DNA from: Hyphococcus luteus
Lineage (GTDB): Bacteria; Pseudomonadota; Alphaproteobacteria; Caulobacterales; Parvularculaceae
Direction: 5' to 3'
DNA length: 64,000 bases
NCBI RefSeq assembly: GCF_002943565.1
Contig: NZ_PJCH01000001.1
Span: 248,001 to 312,000 of the forward strand
Shown: positions 18,521 through 28,187 of the stretch, one piece after another
How positions within the stretch are numbered: position 1 is the stretch's first letter
Layout of the letters: the number at the start of each line of letters is the position of its first letter
Position numbers and translations under genes: made by a program
The notes under the pieces: model-generated
Told to the model about the DNA's origin: nothing
Database searches by the model: none
Seen by the model: only the letters and a program-made list of their open reading frames with translations

Positions 18521-19195
18521 GTGAGCATGAAAATTGAAAAAATCGGGCGGGAGGAAGAGCCTGTCGTCATTCTCGACAACGCGACAGCCGGCGCCGATGC
18601 GCTGATCGACACCGCCGCCAACAGGGAGTTCAAAAAAAAGGCGCCGAATGATCCCGGCATGCGCGCGCCGGCGCCGGTCGATTACGCCCAATCAATGATC
18701 GCCGCGTTTGAACAGTTGATCGGGGACGTGTTCGGCCTGAGGCCCGCTTCCCTCGCCGCAACGGCTTGTGATTTTTCTCTTGTGACGACGCCGCCCGAGA
18801 AATGCGGCGCCATGCAAAGGCTTCCTCACTATACCGCCACGGACCCAACCGTTCTGACTATCCTGCATTTTCTTTGCGGCGAAACTTACGGCGCCGTCGG
18901 CTTTTACCGCCATCGCGCCACCGGTTTCGAAACAGTCAATGACGCGCGCTTGAGACGATACCAAAAGGTTCTTGAGGCCGAGATCGCCGAACACGGGACG
19001 CCGGAGACGAAACAGGCCAGCGGGCCTGCGCCGCTTTTCGAGCAAATAGCGCGCTTTCCGGCCGTCTTTAACCGCATCCTGATTTTCAGGGGCGTTGCGC
19101 TGCGCGCCGCAGACATCCCCGAAGACTGCGCCCTGCCCGAGGATCCGCGCGCCGGCCGGCTCACCGTCAACACCTTGATCAAGGGCGCGGGCTGA
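18521..19195 (+). CDS. DUF6445-like protein of unknown function
   Basis: 224 residues beginning at GTG 18521 (MSMKIEK; an ATG follows at 18527), 3 bp after the GH115 remnant. No signal peptide. The centre (RLPHYTATDPTVLTILHFLC, then GAVGFYRHRATGFE) resembles DUF6445 proteins found beside TonB receptors and glycan enzymes. The spaced H-x4-D and later H are reminiscent of iron/2-oxoglutarate oxygenases, but I cannot confirm a metal site. The frame is intact despite the decayed neighbour. It converges with the GH43 gene. Confidence 0.6.
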   Translation: MSMKIEKIGREEEPVVILDNATAGADALIDTAANREFKKKAPNDPGMRAPAPVDYAQSMIAAFEQLIGDVFGLRPASLAATACDFSLVTTPPEKCGAMQRLPHYTATDPTVLTILHFLCGETYGAVGFYRHRATGFETVNDARLRRYQKVLEAEIAEHGTPETKQASGPAPLFEQIARFPAVFNRILIFRGVALRAADIPEDCALPEDPRAGRLTVNTLIKGAG

Positions 19196-19243
19196 CGCCG
19201 GCCGCCGGCGCCTCGGCTCTCGCTCATTTACAGATACGCGCGC

Positions 19244-20935
19244 CTATTCAGCGTATATGCCGAACACCGCGCCGACAAAACCGCCGGCGACATGTGTCGA
19301 AAGGATTTTGCCGTCGGCGCCTTGTTTCAGGCTCATCCACGCGCCGCCCTCTTGTGCATAGTCGAAATCGTAAGCATCGCCGCGCGCGCGGATGCGCAAC
19401 CGCACCGGCGTCTCCGCAGGAGCGCCAAGGGAAGCGGACGCAACAACCTCGCCTTCGGAAGGCGTTTCGGCGCCGGCGCGCCGGCGAAGCCTTACGGTGC
19501 GGCTTCCGTCTTCATCCAATGTCACGCCGAGCGCATAGAAATACGCGTCATTTTGAAAAACGGCGAGCCCGGCTTCTTCGCCCGGGTGTTGCGGATTGAA
19601 CACCACGCTCGTTTCCGCAAGCGCGTTCAGATGCTGCTGGCGGCGGGCGAGAAACGCCGGATAGCCGAAATCGCCGAGCCCGTCTTTTTGCGCCGTCAAG
19701 ATGGCGGCGCCGTCTTTGATCGACAGCCATTCATCGGCGGGACCGCGCAAAGACAGCCAGTAAGGCGCAAGATCGTCTTCATCGAAGTTTTCCGTCAGCG
19801 AAAAATCGCCATGCGTCGGGACCGGCGGCGTCTCGCCGGGCGGCAGGGCGGGTCGCTTCGCCTTTAACGGCACAGGCGCGCCGCGCGGCAGGATGACCGG
19901 CCAGCCGCCGACCCATTCGACCGGCAAAAGAAACGTCTCCCGGCCCGTATTGTAATAATCGCCTTCATAAGGCCGCACGCCGAGAAACACCGCCCGCCAT
20001 CCGCCTTCGCCCGTGTCGACAAGGTCGGCGTGCCCCACAGAAGTCACTGCATTTTCCCGGTCCGGCGGAAGATCGCGCTGGGTGAGAATGGGATTGCCCT
20101 CATAAGGCTCGTAAGGACCGAGCACATGATCCGAACGCAACACGACCTGGGAGTGATTGATCGCCGTGCCGCCTTCCGCCGCGCTCAGATAATAGGTCTC
20201 GCCGATCTTGTAGATGTGCGGGCCTTCGATCCAGATCGGCTTTTCCTCCGGCCTGACGCCGCCGTCGATTAAAACGGTCGGCGCTTCCAGCGACTGGAAC
20301 GTTTCAGGATCGATCTTGCGAATCCAGATGGCGCGATGACCGTCATATTTCGCTTCGCCCGGCGGCGCGTCGTTGTTCATCAGATAAACGGCGCCGTCAT
20401 CATCGAAAAACAGAGACGGATCGATGCCGCCGATATCGGGCAGCCAGACCGGATCGGACCAGGGACCCGCCGGGTCTTCCGCCGTCACGATGAAATTGCC
20501 GCCGCAATCAACGCAGGTGTTGGCGACGTAAAAGACGCCGTCATGATATTCGATCGTCGGCGCGAAGACGCCGCGCGACACGCCGAGATCCGTGAAATCG
20601 AGCATGCCGGCGCGATCGATGACATTGCCGATTTGCGTCCAGTTTACGAGATCGCGACTCTTGAAAACCGGAATGCCGGGAAACCATGAGAAAGTGGAGT
20701 TGACGAGATAATACTCATCGCCGGCTTTGGCGATGCTGGGATCGGGATAAAAGCCCGAAAGGATCGGGTTGCGATATTCATCCGGCGCAAGCGCATCGGA
20801 ATAATCGGCCCCTTCATAATAAAACGCTTCAAAGCGTGCGGCGGCGGCTTCAGTCTCTTCTGTGCGAACAGACGGCTGGCAGGCGGCGAGCATGACCGCC
20901 GCAAGAGCGGACATCGCTTTCAACGTTTTTTGCAT
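19244..20935 (-). CDS. GH43 glycosidase lipoprotein (beta-xylosidase/alpha-L-arabinofuranosidase)
   Basis: 563-residue five-bladed propeller enzyme with a C-terminal lectin-like domain. The signal ends in a lipobox (VMLAACQPS), so it is predicted to be lipid-anchored. Catalytic residues are visible: base Asp in GFYPDPSIAK, pKa-modulating Asp in GGIDPSLFFDDDG, acid Glu in IWIEGPHIYK. Residues from about 390 (FDEDDLAPYWLSLRG) match the GH43_C2 beta-sandwich. ATG 20935 is preferred (GTG 20938 is adjacent); GGGGAG is 6-9 bases upstream. It is divergent from the GH10 xylanase gene with a LacI operator between. It would release xylose or arabinose from oligosaccharides. Confidence 0.88.
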   Translation of the reverse strand: MQKTLKAMSALAAVMLAACQPSVRTEETEAAAARFEAFYYEGADYSDALAPDEYRNPILSGFYPDPSIAKAGDEYYLVNSTFSWFPGIPVFKSRDLVNWTQIGNVIDRAGMLDFTDLGVSRGVFAPTIEYHDGVFYVANTCVDCGGNFIVTAEDPAGPWSDPVWLPDIGGIDPSLFFDDDGAVYLMNNDAPPGEAKYDGHRAIWIRKIDPETFQSLEAPTVLIDGGVRPEEKPIWIEGPHIYKIGETYYLSAAEGGTAINHSQVVLRSDHVLGPYEPYEGNPILTQRDLPPDRENAVTSVGHADLVDTGEGGWRAVFLGVRPYEGDYYNTGRETFLLPVEWVGGWPVILPRGAPVPLKAKRPALPPGETPPVPTHGDFSLTENFDEDDLAPYWLSLRGPADEWLSIKDGAAILTAQKDGLGDFGYPAFLARRQQHLNALAETSVVFNPQHPGEEAGLAVFQNDAYFYALGVTLDEDGSRTVRLRRRAGAETPSEGEVVASASLGAPAETPVRLRIRARGDAYDFDYAQEGGAWMSLKQGADGKILSTHVAGGFVGAVFGIYAE

Positions 20936-20988
20936 CACTCTTTGCTCCCCCTTTTTGTAAAGCTTGTGCAGGAAGGCGAGGGCTATTA

Positions 20989-21002
20989 TGATAGCGATAA
21001 CA
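20989..21002. promoter_or_regulatory. LacI-type operator between the GH43 and GH10 genes
   Basis: TGATAGCGATAACA differs at one defined position from TGTTA-N-CG-N-TAACA. It lies 54 bp before the GH43 start and 53 bp before the GH10 start, so one site could repress both. Confidence 0.7.
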
Positions 21003-21054
21003 AAGTACGTTGAAAAGGCGCGAATCAGCGCCCGCGCGGGAGGGCGCGACGACT

Positions 21055-22188
21055 ATGAGCGCCATCACACGCCGCCAAACGCTGAAAGCCGCCGCCGGAA
21101 CGGCCGCGCTGCCCTTCTTCGCCGGCGCCTGCGCCTCCAACACCGGACATCCGGGCGCCGCTTCAGCAGGCGCAACGCCATTGAAAAATCTCGCGGCGGC
21201 GAAGGGCCTGCGCTTCGGCTCGGCTATGGCCGCGCATCAATTGGCTGATCCAAAATATGTAGAACTCGTCTTGCGCGAATGCGGCGTCATCGTCGCCGAA
21301 AACGAACACAAGCAATATACGATCCTGGCGCAGCCCGATGACTGGAACTTTGCGCCCGGAGATGCGCTGGTCGAGTTCGCCCAAACGAACGGACTGGGCA
21401 TGCGCGGCCACACCTTGCTCTGGAATCGCAGACAATGGACCTCCGACTGGCTGAACGCCGTCGAATTCGCTTCCGCAAAAGAAGCCGAAAGCTGGCTCGA
21501 TGCTTACATCGCGCGCGTCGCCGGGCGTTATGACCCGTTCATTTATTCCTGGGACGTGGTCAACGAGACGGTCGATCCCGAAACCGGCGCCTTGCGCGAA
21601 ACCGTCTTTTCCAAAGCGATGGGGCCGGAGCTCATCGACTTTTGCTTCCACAAGGCCAGGCAAGCCGCCCCGGACGCGACGCTCGCTTATAACGACTATA
21701 TGAGCTGGGAAAGCGGCAATGAGAAACATCGCGCGGGCGTTTTGCGCCTCTTGGAACGGCTTCTGAAAAACGGCGCTCCCATCGACGCGCTCGGCATTCA
21801 AAGCCATTCCAATTACGACATGCCGAATGAATTCACGCCCGACAAACAGCGCGCCTGGCGCGGTTTTGTCGAGGAGGCGATCGGCATGGGACTCGAGATT
21901 TATCTCACCGAGTTCGACGTCAACGACACCGAACTTGGGCCCGACGCAGCAATGCGCGATGCGCTGATCGCCGGCTATACGAAAGACTATCTCGACATGA
22001 TGCTGAGCTATGAGGCGACCAAAGACCTCCTCGTCTGGGGGCTCGTCGATTCCTACAGCTGGCTGCAGGGTTTCCTGCCCCGTGAAGACGATGTCGAGAA
22101 ACGTCCGACCCCGTTTGATTCGCACTACCGGCCAAAACCCATGCGCACCGCCATCGCCGGCGCGCTGAAGGCCGCTCCCGCCCGGTAA
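21055..22188 (+). CDS. GH10 endo-beta-1,4-xylanase, Tat-exported
   Basis: 377-residue xylanase. The start at 21055 gives a twin-arginine signal (TRRQTLKAAAGTAALPFF) followed by a lipobox-like GAC, so export is folded and perhaps lipid-anchored. The barrel shows MRGHTLLWNRRQ and the acid/base Glu in YSWDVVNETVD. Later come IDALGIQSHSN and the nucleophile Glu in IYLTEFDVND, all in the usual order. An open frame extends to TTG 21010 but those 15 residues would displace the signal. GGAGGG lies about 9 bases before the ATG. It cuts the xylan backbone into oligomers for the GH43 and GH3 enzymes. Confidence 0.93.
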   Translation: MSAITRRQTLKAAAGTAALPFFAGACASNTGHPGAASAGATPLKNLAAAKGLRFGSAMAAHQLADPKYVELVLRECGVIVAENEHKQYTILAQPDDWNFAPGDALVEFAQTNGLGMRGHTLLWNRRQWTSDWLNAVEFASAKEAESWLDAYIARVAGRYDPFIYSWDVVNETVDPETGALRETVFSKAMGPELIDFCFHKARQAAPDATLAYNDYMSWESGNEKHRAGVLRLLERLLKNGAPIDALGIQSHSNYDMPNEFTPDKQRAWRGFVEEAIGMGLEIYLTEFDVNDTELGPDAAMRDALIAGYTKDYLDMMLSYEATKDLLVWGLVDSYSWLQGFLPREDDVEKRPTPFDSHYRPKPMRTAIAGALKAAPAR

Positions 22189-22312
22189 CCCTTTAAAGCC
22201 CGCCTCGCCTGTATTGCGGCCTTGCTCCGGGCGCTTGTCACATTGACCCGTTGGCAATCCGTCCGGCTGCGCCTTATAGAGGAGAGGCGAAGAGTTCAGG
22301 CAGGGCAGGAAG

Positions 22313-23377
22313 ATGAAGACGAACGGGCGCCGCGGCAAAAAACGCCAGGTTGTGACCATCAAGGAGGTCGCCGAAAAGGCCGGCGTTTCTCAGATGACAG
22401 TCTCGCGCGTCCTCAACCAGAAAGAAATCGTCAAATCCGCCACGCGCGAAAAAGTCGAAGCGGCGATGACCGCGCTGAATTACCGCCCGAACATCATGGC
22501 CCGCGGCCTCGCCGGCGGCAAATCCATCCTGATCGGCTTCCTCTATCACAATCCCAGCTACGGTTATCTCAACGAATTTCTCATCGGCGCGCTCGATGAA
22601 TGCCGCGAGCTCGGCCACCATCTCGTGGTCGAAGCGATCGACGCGGACGATATGAAATCGGCCCGGGACCGTTATGCGGAACGGGTCAGACGGATCGGCG
22701 TCGACGGCATCATCGTCAATCCGCCCTTGAGCGAAAACCGCGACCTCATCGACGCCCTCCACAATATCGGCCTGCCTTTCGTGCGCATCGCCCATGGCGA
22801 TCTTTCCTGCGTCGACCTCAGCGTCGTCATCAACGACACCGAGGCGGCGAAGATGATGACGAATTATCTCATAAAAAAGGGCCACCGCCGCATCGCCTTC
22901 ATTCTCGGCGCGCGCAATCACACCTCGACCGCCATGCGTCTCGCCGGCTTTAAAGCGGCGATGACAAAGCACAAGCTGACTTTCGGCAAGGCTTATCTTG
23001 AATCCGGCAACTTTACTTTTCAGTCGGGAGTCGAAGCTGCTGAGCGGCTGCTCTCTCTGCCCGAACCGCCCACCGCCATCTTCGCCAGCAACGACGAAAT
23101 GGCCGCCGGCGTCATCGCCGCCGCGCATAAGCGCGGGTTCACCCTGCCCGAGGATCTGTCGATAGTCGGTTTCGACGACACGGCGATTGCGCAATCGGTC
23201 TGGCCGTCCCTGACGACCGTTCGCCAGCCCATCGCCGACATGGCGCGCAAATCCGTCTCGCTCCTCGCCGAAAGCATCGGTTTTGGCGACATCGAGCTCG
23301 CCGAGCGGCTGCAAATTCTCGACGTTTCCCTCGTCGAACGGGAATCCGTCGCACCGCCGCCCAAAACCAAGAAGTAA
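22313..23377 (+). CDS. LacI/GalR-family repressor of the xylan/uronate locus
   Basis: 354 residues. The N-terminal HTH (about 13-65) reads VTIKEVAEKAGVSQMTVSRV with hinge RPNIMARGLAGGKS. It is followed by a periplasmic-binding-like sensor domain (FVRIAHGDLSCVDLSVVIND, AIFASNDEMAAGVIAAA, VGFDDTAIAQSVWPSLTTVRQP). It lies centrally among xylan, xylose and uronate genes. Seven related palindromes with a central CG lie before the surrounding operons, so it is the obvious binder. The inducer is probably xylose, a xylo-oligosaccharide or a uronate intermediate (inference). No such site was found before its own gene. A strong terminator follows. Confidence 0.9.
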   Translation: MKTNGRRGKKRQVVTIKEVAEKAGVSQMTVSRVLNQKEIVKSATREKVEAAMTALNYRPNIMARGLAGGKSILIGFLYHNPSYGYLNEFLIGALDECRELGHHLVVEAIDADDMKSARDRYAERVRRIGVDGIIVNPPLSENRDLIDALHNIGLPFVRIAHGDLSCVDLSVVINDTEAAKMMTNYLIKKGHRRIAFILGARNHTSTAMRLAGFKAAMTKHKLTFGKAYLESGNFTFQSGVEAAERLLSLPEPPTAIFASNDEMAAGVIAAAHKRGFTLPEDLSIVGFDDTAIAQSVWPSLTTVRQPIADMARKSVSLLAESIGFGDIELAERLQILDVSLVERESVAPPPKTKK

Positions 23378-23400
23378 TTCAGCCAGAACGAGAAGAGACC

Positions 23401-23437
23401 GCGAAGCGAACGCAAATGCGTTTCACTTCGCTTTTTT
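23401..23437 (+). terminator. rho-independent terminator after the LacI gene
   Basis: Outer stem GCGAAG (23401-23406) with CTTCGC (23426-23431), inner stem AACGCA (23409-23414) with TGCGTT (23417-23422), then T6 at 23432-23437. It may also slow transcription from the convergent transporter gene. Confidence 0.88.
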
Positions 23438-23444
23438 GCAGACG

Positions 23445-24866
23445 TCAGTGACGCATTTCTTCAAGCTCGAGACCTTTGGTTTCGCGCACGGCCAGGATCA
23501 CGAAAGCGATCGAGATGATCGCGCAAATCGTGTAGAATCCGTAAGCGCCCGTAAGACCGATCCACGCTGTCGTGAGCATGATCGGGAAAGTCATGGTGAT
23601 GGCGAAGTTCGAAAGCCACTGGAAGAAACCGGCGACCGCAAGCCCTGAACCGCGGATCTGATTCGGGAACATTTCGCCAAGCGCCACCCACATGACCGGC
23701 CCCCAGGACATGTTGAAGAAAAACACATAAGCGTTTGCGGAAATCAACGCCGTGCGCCCGACGCCCTGCGGCAGGGAAACAGCGCCGTTAACGACGCTCG
23801 CCTGCGAAAACGCATGGACCAGAACCCCCAGCGTCACCGCCATGCCGACCGACCCGATCGCGAGCAGCGGCTTGCGCCCGATCTTATCGATCAGGATCAG
23901 CGCTACAATCACCGCGAGAATCGAAACGGCGCCGCTGATGACATTGATGAGCAGCGCATCGCCTTCAGAAAAGCCCACCGCCTGCCACAAAACAGCGCCG
24001 TAATAGAAAACGACATTGATGCCGACCAGCTGCTGGAAAGTCGCAAGACCGATGCCGATCCACACAATGGGGCGCAGGACCGTTCCTTTTTGGAGAACGT
24101 CGCTTAATTGCGGTTTATGATCGCGCGCCAGCGATTCTGCGATTTCATCGACCTTCTTCTTGGCGCGCGCCGCGCCCCCTATGCGTTCGAGAACGCCTTG
24201 CGCCTGGTTTTGTTTGCCGCGCACGACGAGAAAACGCGGGCTTTCCGGAATGAACAACAAGGCGAGAAGGAAAATCGTCGCCGGAATAAGCTCGATCCAG
24301 AACATCCAGCGCCAGGCCTTGAAGCCCATGAGCCAGTCCGCATTGGCCGACCCCGCAGCGCCCGCAATCAGGAAATTGCTCAAAAAGGCGATGAAAAGAC
24401 CGGTGATGATCGCCACCTGCTGGATCGACGACAGCCGCCCGCGCAGATGCGCCGGCGCGACTTCTGAAATATAAGCCGGCGCCATGACGCTGGCGCCGCC
24501 CACCGCGAGACCGCCGATCACGCGATAGATCACGAATTCAAAAGAAGAATGGGCGACGCCCGAGCCCCAGGCGCTGACGATGAAAAAGGCCGCCGCCACG
24601 ATCATCATGGTGCGCCGCCCGAACCAGTCCGACAACGTGCCCGCAAGCGCCGCCCCCGCCGCGCAGCCGAGCAGCATGGAGGCGACATTGAACCCCGTGC
24701 CGACGCTGTCGGAATTGAACGCGACCCGGAGCCCGTCGACGGTGCCGTTAATGACCCCGCTGTCAAAGCCGAACAGGAAACCGCCGATGGTGGCGACGCA
24801 GCTGATGAGCAGAACAAAGGCGAAATCGCCATCCGGCTTCGCCGGCGCGGTGAGAGTTGCTGACAA
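23445..24866 (-). CDS. MFS sugar porter (sugar:H+ symporter, XylE/GalP-like)
   Basis: 473-residue, 12-segment inner-membrane symporter of the SP family. Signatures: DSGVINGTVDGL after segment 1, RVIGGLAVGGASVMAPAYIS, PESPRFLVVRGK before the central loop, FYYGAVLWQAVGF with QQLVGIN in segment 7, and KIGRKPLL. TTG 24866 has GGGAGG 6 bases upstream. A perfect LacI-type palindrome lies at 24937. Xylose is the likely substrate given xylA/xylB in the same regulon; glucose or arabinose cannot be excluded. Confidence 0.88.
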   Translation of the reverse strand: MSATLTAPAKPDGDFAFVLLISCVATIGGFLFGFDSGVINGTVDGLRVAFNSDSVGTGFNVASMLLGCAAGAALAGTLSDWFGRRTMMIVAAAFFIVSAWGSGVAHSSFEFVIYRVIGGLAVGGASVMAPAYISEVAPAHLRGRLSSIQQVAIITGLFIAFLSNFLIAGAAGSANADWLMGFKAWRWMFWIELIPATIFLLALLFIPESPRFLVVRGKQNQAQGVLERIGGAARAKKKVDEIAESLARDHKPQLSDVLQKGTVLRPIVWIGIGLATFQQLVGINVVFYYGAVLWQAVGFSEGDALLINVISGAVSILAVIVALILIDKIGRKPLLAIGSVGMAVTLGVLVHAFSQASVVNGAVSLPQGVGRTALISANAYVFFFNMSWGPVMWVALGEMFPNQIRGSGLAVAGFFQWLSNFAITMTFPIMLTTAWIGLTGAYGFYTICAIISIAFVILAVRETKGLELEEMRH

Positions 24867-24936
24867 TGGTGCCTCCCAGGTTAGGTATTGTTTCTATTAT
24901 CTTTTTTATCGCCGTTCTTGTGGCGGCCCGCGCGCA

Positions 24937-24950
24937 TGTTAGGGCTAACA
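24937..24950. promoter_or_regulatory. LacI-type operator upstream of the sugar porter
   Basis: TGTTAGGGCTAACA, perfect 6-bp arms (TGTTAG/CTAACA), 71 bp before the transporter start. The rest of the gap to 25150 shows nothing further. Confidence 0.75.
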
Positions 24951-25149
24951 GTAAGCTTCGTCCATACGCAACTTGAACAGATTAACCATCACCGCCCAGC
25001 GTTTGCAGGGCTGGCCCGCAATCTCCCTTAAATCCGCCCCCTCGCCATTTGGGGATATCCCGTCCGCCCTCACCTTCTATTCTGGTTCGCCCTCATTTTC
25101 AGGCAGCGTGATCCCTGGCGACGAGGCTTGAAGGGAATGGATTAGACCG

Positions 25150-26721
25150 ATGTCGAATTGGCGGACCCCGATGATCAAAAAATTCGAGTTTTGGCTGGTT
25201 ATCGCGGTTTCCGTGATCCTGGCGGAGGTCTGCATCTATTTCGAAGCCTTCGAAGCCCTGGCGTCCTTCGTGGAAAACCATGAAAGCTGGGAGCTCGACG
25301 AGTTTATCATCTTCTTTCTGGCCGGCGGCGTCGCGTCGATGATTTTGCTCGTCTTCCGCGCAATGGAACTGCGCGCGGAAGTGAAGCGTCGCCAGAACGC
25401 GGAAGAAAAAGCCACCCGGCTCGCCCGCCACGACACATTGACGGGACTGCCCAACCGGCGCGTGCTGACCGAAGAACTGGAAACGGCGCTTGAGAGCGTG
25501 CGCGTCTCAGGCGGCGAATGCGCCGTATTTCTTATCGACCTCGATCATTTCAAACCGGTCAATGACGTCTATGGACACGCTGCAGGCGATGCTTTGCTGA
25601 TTGAAGTCGCAAAACGCATCAAGGCGGTTGTGGGCAAGCAGGGCGTTGTCGCGCGGTTGGGCGGGGATGAATTCGCCAGCGTCATTCCCTATGAGGCCGG
25701 CGGCGATCTGCCCAATCGCCTCGCCGCTCAGATCGTCCGCAACATGAATCAGGCCTTTTATATTGAGGGCGCACGGGTGCAGATCGGATCAACGGTCGGG
25801 ATCGCCTGCGCGCCCCGGGACGGCGCGACCGCCTCGGCGCTTCTGCACAGCGCCGACCTCGCCATGTACGAGGGAAAGCGCGCGGGACGCGGCGGTCACC
25901 GGTTTTTCCATGCGGAGATGGACGACCGTCTGCGCGAACGCACTGCGCTGGAAAACGATCTTCGCAAGGCCATCGCAGACAACGTAATCATCCCTTACTT
26001 TCAGCCCGTCACAGAACTTTCCGACGGGAAGATCACAGGTTTCGAGGCTCTGGCGCGCTGGCCGCATCCCACGCGCGGCATGATATCGCCCGAGGTTTTC
26101 GTGCCGATCGCCGAAGATCTGGGACTGATCGATCAGATATGTTCGTCGATCCTGCGCGCCTCCTGCACGGTCGCGCGGGACTGGCCGAAACCGATGACGC
26201 TCTCGGTCAACATATCGCCCATGCAGCTCAAGGATCCCTGGCTTTCAACGCAGATCCTCGCCATTCTGACCGAAACAGGCTTCCCGCCCAACCGCCTGAT
26301 CGTGGAAGTGACGGAAAATGCGATCATCGAGGATCTGGATAAGGCGCGTGAGGTCTTCCAGTCTTTGCAGAATGTCGGCGTGCGCATCGCCCTCGATGAT
26401 TTCGGCAAGGGATATTCCAGCCTCTACCACCTGCGCCAACTCAACTTCGACCATCTGAAGATCGACGGTTCGTTCGTGCACGCCATGAACTCGCCGGAAA
26501 GCGCCAAGATTGTGAGCGCAGTGGCGGGGCTCGGAAAATCGCTTGGCATGCCGGTGACGGCGGAAGGCGTTGAAACCACGGGAGAGGCGGATCGGCTTCG
26601 CGCTCTCGGCTGCGAGCAGGCGCAAGGATTTCTCTTCGGCAGGCCGCTCGACGCCGTCGAAACGGCGGCTCTGTTGCGCGGCGAGGCGAACAACGTCATC
26701 CGCATCGATCGCTCAGCGTGA
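25150..26721 (+). CDS. membrane-anchored GGDEF-EAL cyclic-di-GMP enzyme
   Basis: 523 residues. Two N-terminal membrane segments (about 13-32 and 55-75) enclose a short acidic loop, then a short coiled linker leads to GGDEF (about 90-260) and EAL (about 275-515). The cyclase active site is intact (ARLGGDEFAS). The phosphodiesterase has GFEALARW, NISPMQL, VEVTENAI, LDDFGKGYSSL and TAEGVETT, the residues needed for activity. The upstream RxxD product-inhibition site is not present (GKQGVVARLGG). Both activities may occur. It sits inside the xylan locus without a LacI-type site and may link substrate sensing to surface attachment, which is speculation. Confidence 0.9.
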   Translation: MSNWRTPMIKKFEFWLVIAVSVILAEVCIYFEAFEALASFVENHESWELDEFIIFFLAGGVASMILLVFRAMELRAEVKRRQNAEEKATRLARHDTLTGLPNRRVLTEELETALESVRVSGGECAVFLIDLDHFKPVNDVYGHAAGDALLIEVAKRIKAVVGKQGVVARLGGDEFASVIPYEAGGDLPNRLAAQIVRNMNQAFYIEGARVQIGSTVGIACAPRDGATASALLHSADLAMYEGKRAGRGGHRFFHAEMDDRLRERTALENDLRKAIADNVIIPYFQPVTELSDGKITGFEALARWPHPTRGMISPEVFVPIAEDLGLIDQICSSILRASCTVARDWPKPMTLSVNISPMQLKDPWLSTQILAILTETGFPPNRLIVEVTENAIIEDLDKAREVFQSLQNVGVRIALDDFGKGYSSLYHLRQLNFDHLKIDGSFVHAMNSPESAKIVSAVAGLGKSLGMPVTAEGVETTGEADRLRALGCEQAQGFLFGRPLDAVETAALLRGEANNVIRIDRSA

Positions 26722-26774
26722 CGGTGACCGTAGCGCTTTAAACCGCCGCAATTGAATGCTTTCGGAACCCGGGC

Positions 26775-27983
26775 TCACCAGTTCCACATTGAGCCGTCCG
26801 TAAGACGCGCCACCGGCAATTGCTTGGGGTCATACGGGTGTTTCGCCGCCCGTTTTTCATCGATGTCGACGCCGTGACCGGGCGCCTCTCCGGGGTGGAG
26901 ATAACCGTCGTCAAAACTGTAGGCGTGCGGGAAAACGGCGTCGGTTTCTTCTGTGTGCATCATATATTCCTGGATGCCGAAATTCGGAACCCAGAGATCG
27001 AAATGCAACGCCGCGCCCATGGTGACGGGCGACAGATCCGTGGCGCCGTGACAGCCGGTGCGCACATGATAGAGCCCCGCGAGATCGGCGATCCGCCGCA
27101 ACTGCGTGATCCCGCCGGCATGCGCCACGGTCGCGCGGATATAATCGATCAGCTGCTCCTCAAGAAGCGTGCGGCAATCGTGGATGGAGTTGAATACCTC
27201 GCCGAGCGCAATCGGCGTCACCGTATGCTGACGGATGAGGCGAAACGCTTCCTGATTCTCCGCGGGCGTCGGATCTTCCATCCAGAAAAGCCGGAAAGGC
27301 TCGAAGGCTTTGCCGAGACGCGCCGCTTCGATAGGCGTCAATCTGTGATGAATGTCATGCAAAAGCTCGATAACCGGCCCATGCGCCTCGCGCAGCCGCT
27401 CAAAGAGCTTCGGCGCGAAATTGAGATAGGCCGTCGTATCCCAGACGGTTTCCGTCGGCGCGGCGGCGTCCGCCGGTTCGTAATACATCTTGCCGCGCGC
27501 GACGCCGTAAGCGCCCTTGACGCCGGGAATGCCAGACTGCGCGCGGATCGCCTTGTATCCAAGGGACATATAGCGCCCGACTTCGTCGACGGTCGCCTCG
27601 ATATCCGCGCCGTTTGCATGCCCGTAAACCAGCACGCGATCGCGCGAGGCGCCGCCTAAAAGCTGATAGAGCGGCATCCCCGCCGCCTTCGCCTTGATGT
27701 CCCAAAGCGCTGTATCCACAGCGGAAATCGCCGTCATGGTGACGGGGCCCCGGCGCCAGTAAGCGCCGCGGTAAAGGAACTGCCAGATGTCTTCGATGCG
27801 GCGCGCATCGCGCCCGATGAGGATCGGCGCCACATGATCTTCAAGATAAGACGCAACGGCTTTCTCCCGGCCGTTCAAGGTGGCGTCGCCAATCCCATAG
27901 ACGCCTTCATCGGTTTCGATCTTCAGCGTGACGAAGTTGCGGCCCGGACAGGTGACGATCACGCGGGCGGTTTTGATCTTCAT
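26775..27983 (-). CDS. manD: D-mannonate dehydratase, enolase superfamily (ManD/RspA)
   Basis: 402-residue Mg-dependent dehydratase converting D-mannonate to 2-keto-3-deoxy-D-gluconate. The start at 27983 gives [20 protein letters not shown], the normal family N-terminus; upstream open frame is non-homologous. Metal ligands are seen in [10 protein letters not shown] (Asp), [11 protein letters not shown] (Glu) and [10 protein letters not shown] (Glu). [14 protein letters not shown] is the family flap. [15 protein letters not shown] and [16 protein letters not shown] follow. It completes glucuronate to fructuronate (UxaC), mannonate (UxuB) and KDG (ManD). It is divergent from the TRAP operon with a LacI-type site between. 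KDG kinase and aldolase are not in the window. Confidence 0.92.
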   Translation of the reverse strand: MKIKTARVIVTCPGRNFVTLKIETDEGVYGIGDATLNGREKAVASYLEDHVAPILIGRDARRIEDIWQFLYRGAYWRRGPVTMTAISAVDTALWDIKAKAAGMPLYQLLGGASRDRVLVYGHANGADIEATVDEVGRYMSLGYKAIRAQSGIPGVKGAYGVARGKMYYEPADAAAPTETVWDTTAYLNFAPKLFERLREAHGPVIELLHDIHHRLTPIEAARLGKAFEPFRLFWMEDPTPAENQEAFRLIRQHTVTPIALGEVFNSIHDCRTLLEEQLIDYIRATVAHAGGITQLRRIADLAGLYHVRTGCHGATDLSPVTMGAALHFDLWVPNFGIQEYMMHTEETDAVFPHAYSFDDGYLHPGEAPGHGVDIDEKRAAKHPYDPKQLPVARLTDGSMWNW

Positions 27984-28048
27984 GGTTTCATCCCCGAGAC
28001 GCGCCTGTCTTTTTCGCGTCGGTTGACAGAGTTCAGCAGGCTTGCCAT

Positions 28049-28062
28049 CGTTTGCGCTAACA
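28049..28062. promoter_or_regulatory. LacI-type operator between manD and the TRAP operon
   Basis: CGTTTGCGCTAACA matches 10 of the 12 defined positions of TGTTA-N-CG-N-TAACA and lies 66 bp before manD. The intact half-site is CGCTAACA. Confidence 0.55.
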
Positions 28063-28187
28063 TCCTGCCTCGAAACAACAATAATTTTCAATGGCAATGT
28101 GGAAACGCCCGGATGCGCCGACAGACGGCTCAACGAAACACGCCTAAGGCGCGCGCGCGCAGCTCTTTTCTTTCCGAAAAGAAGCCT

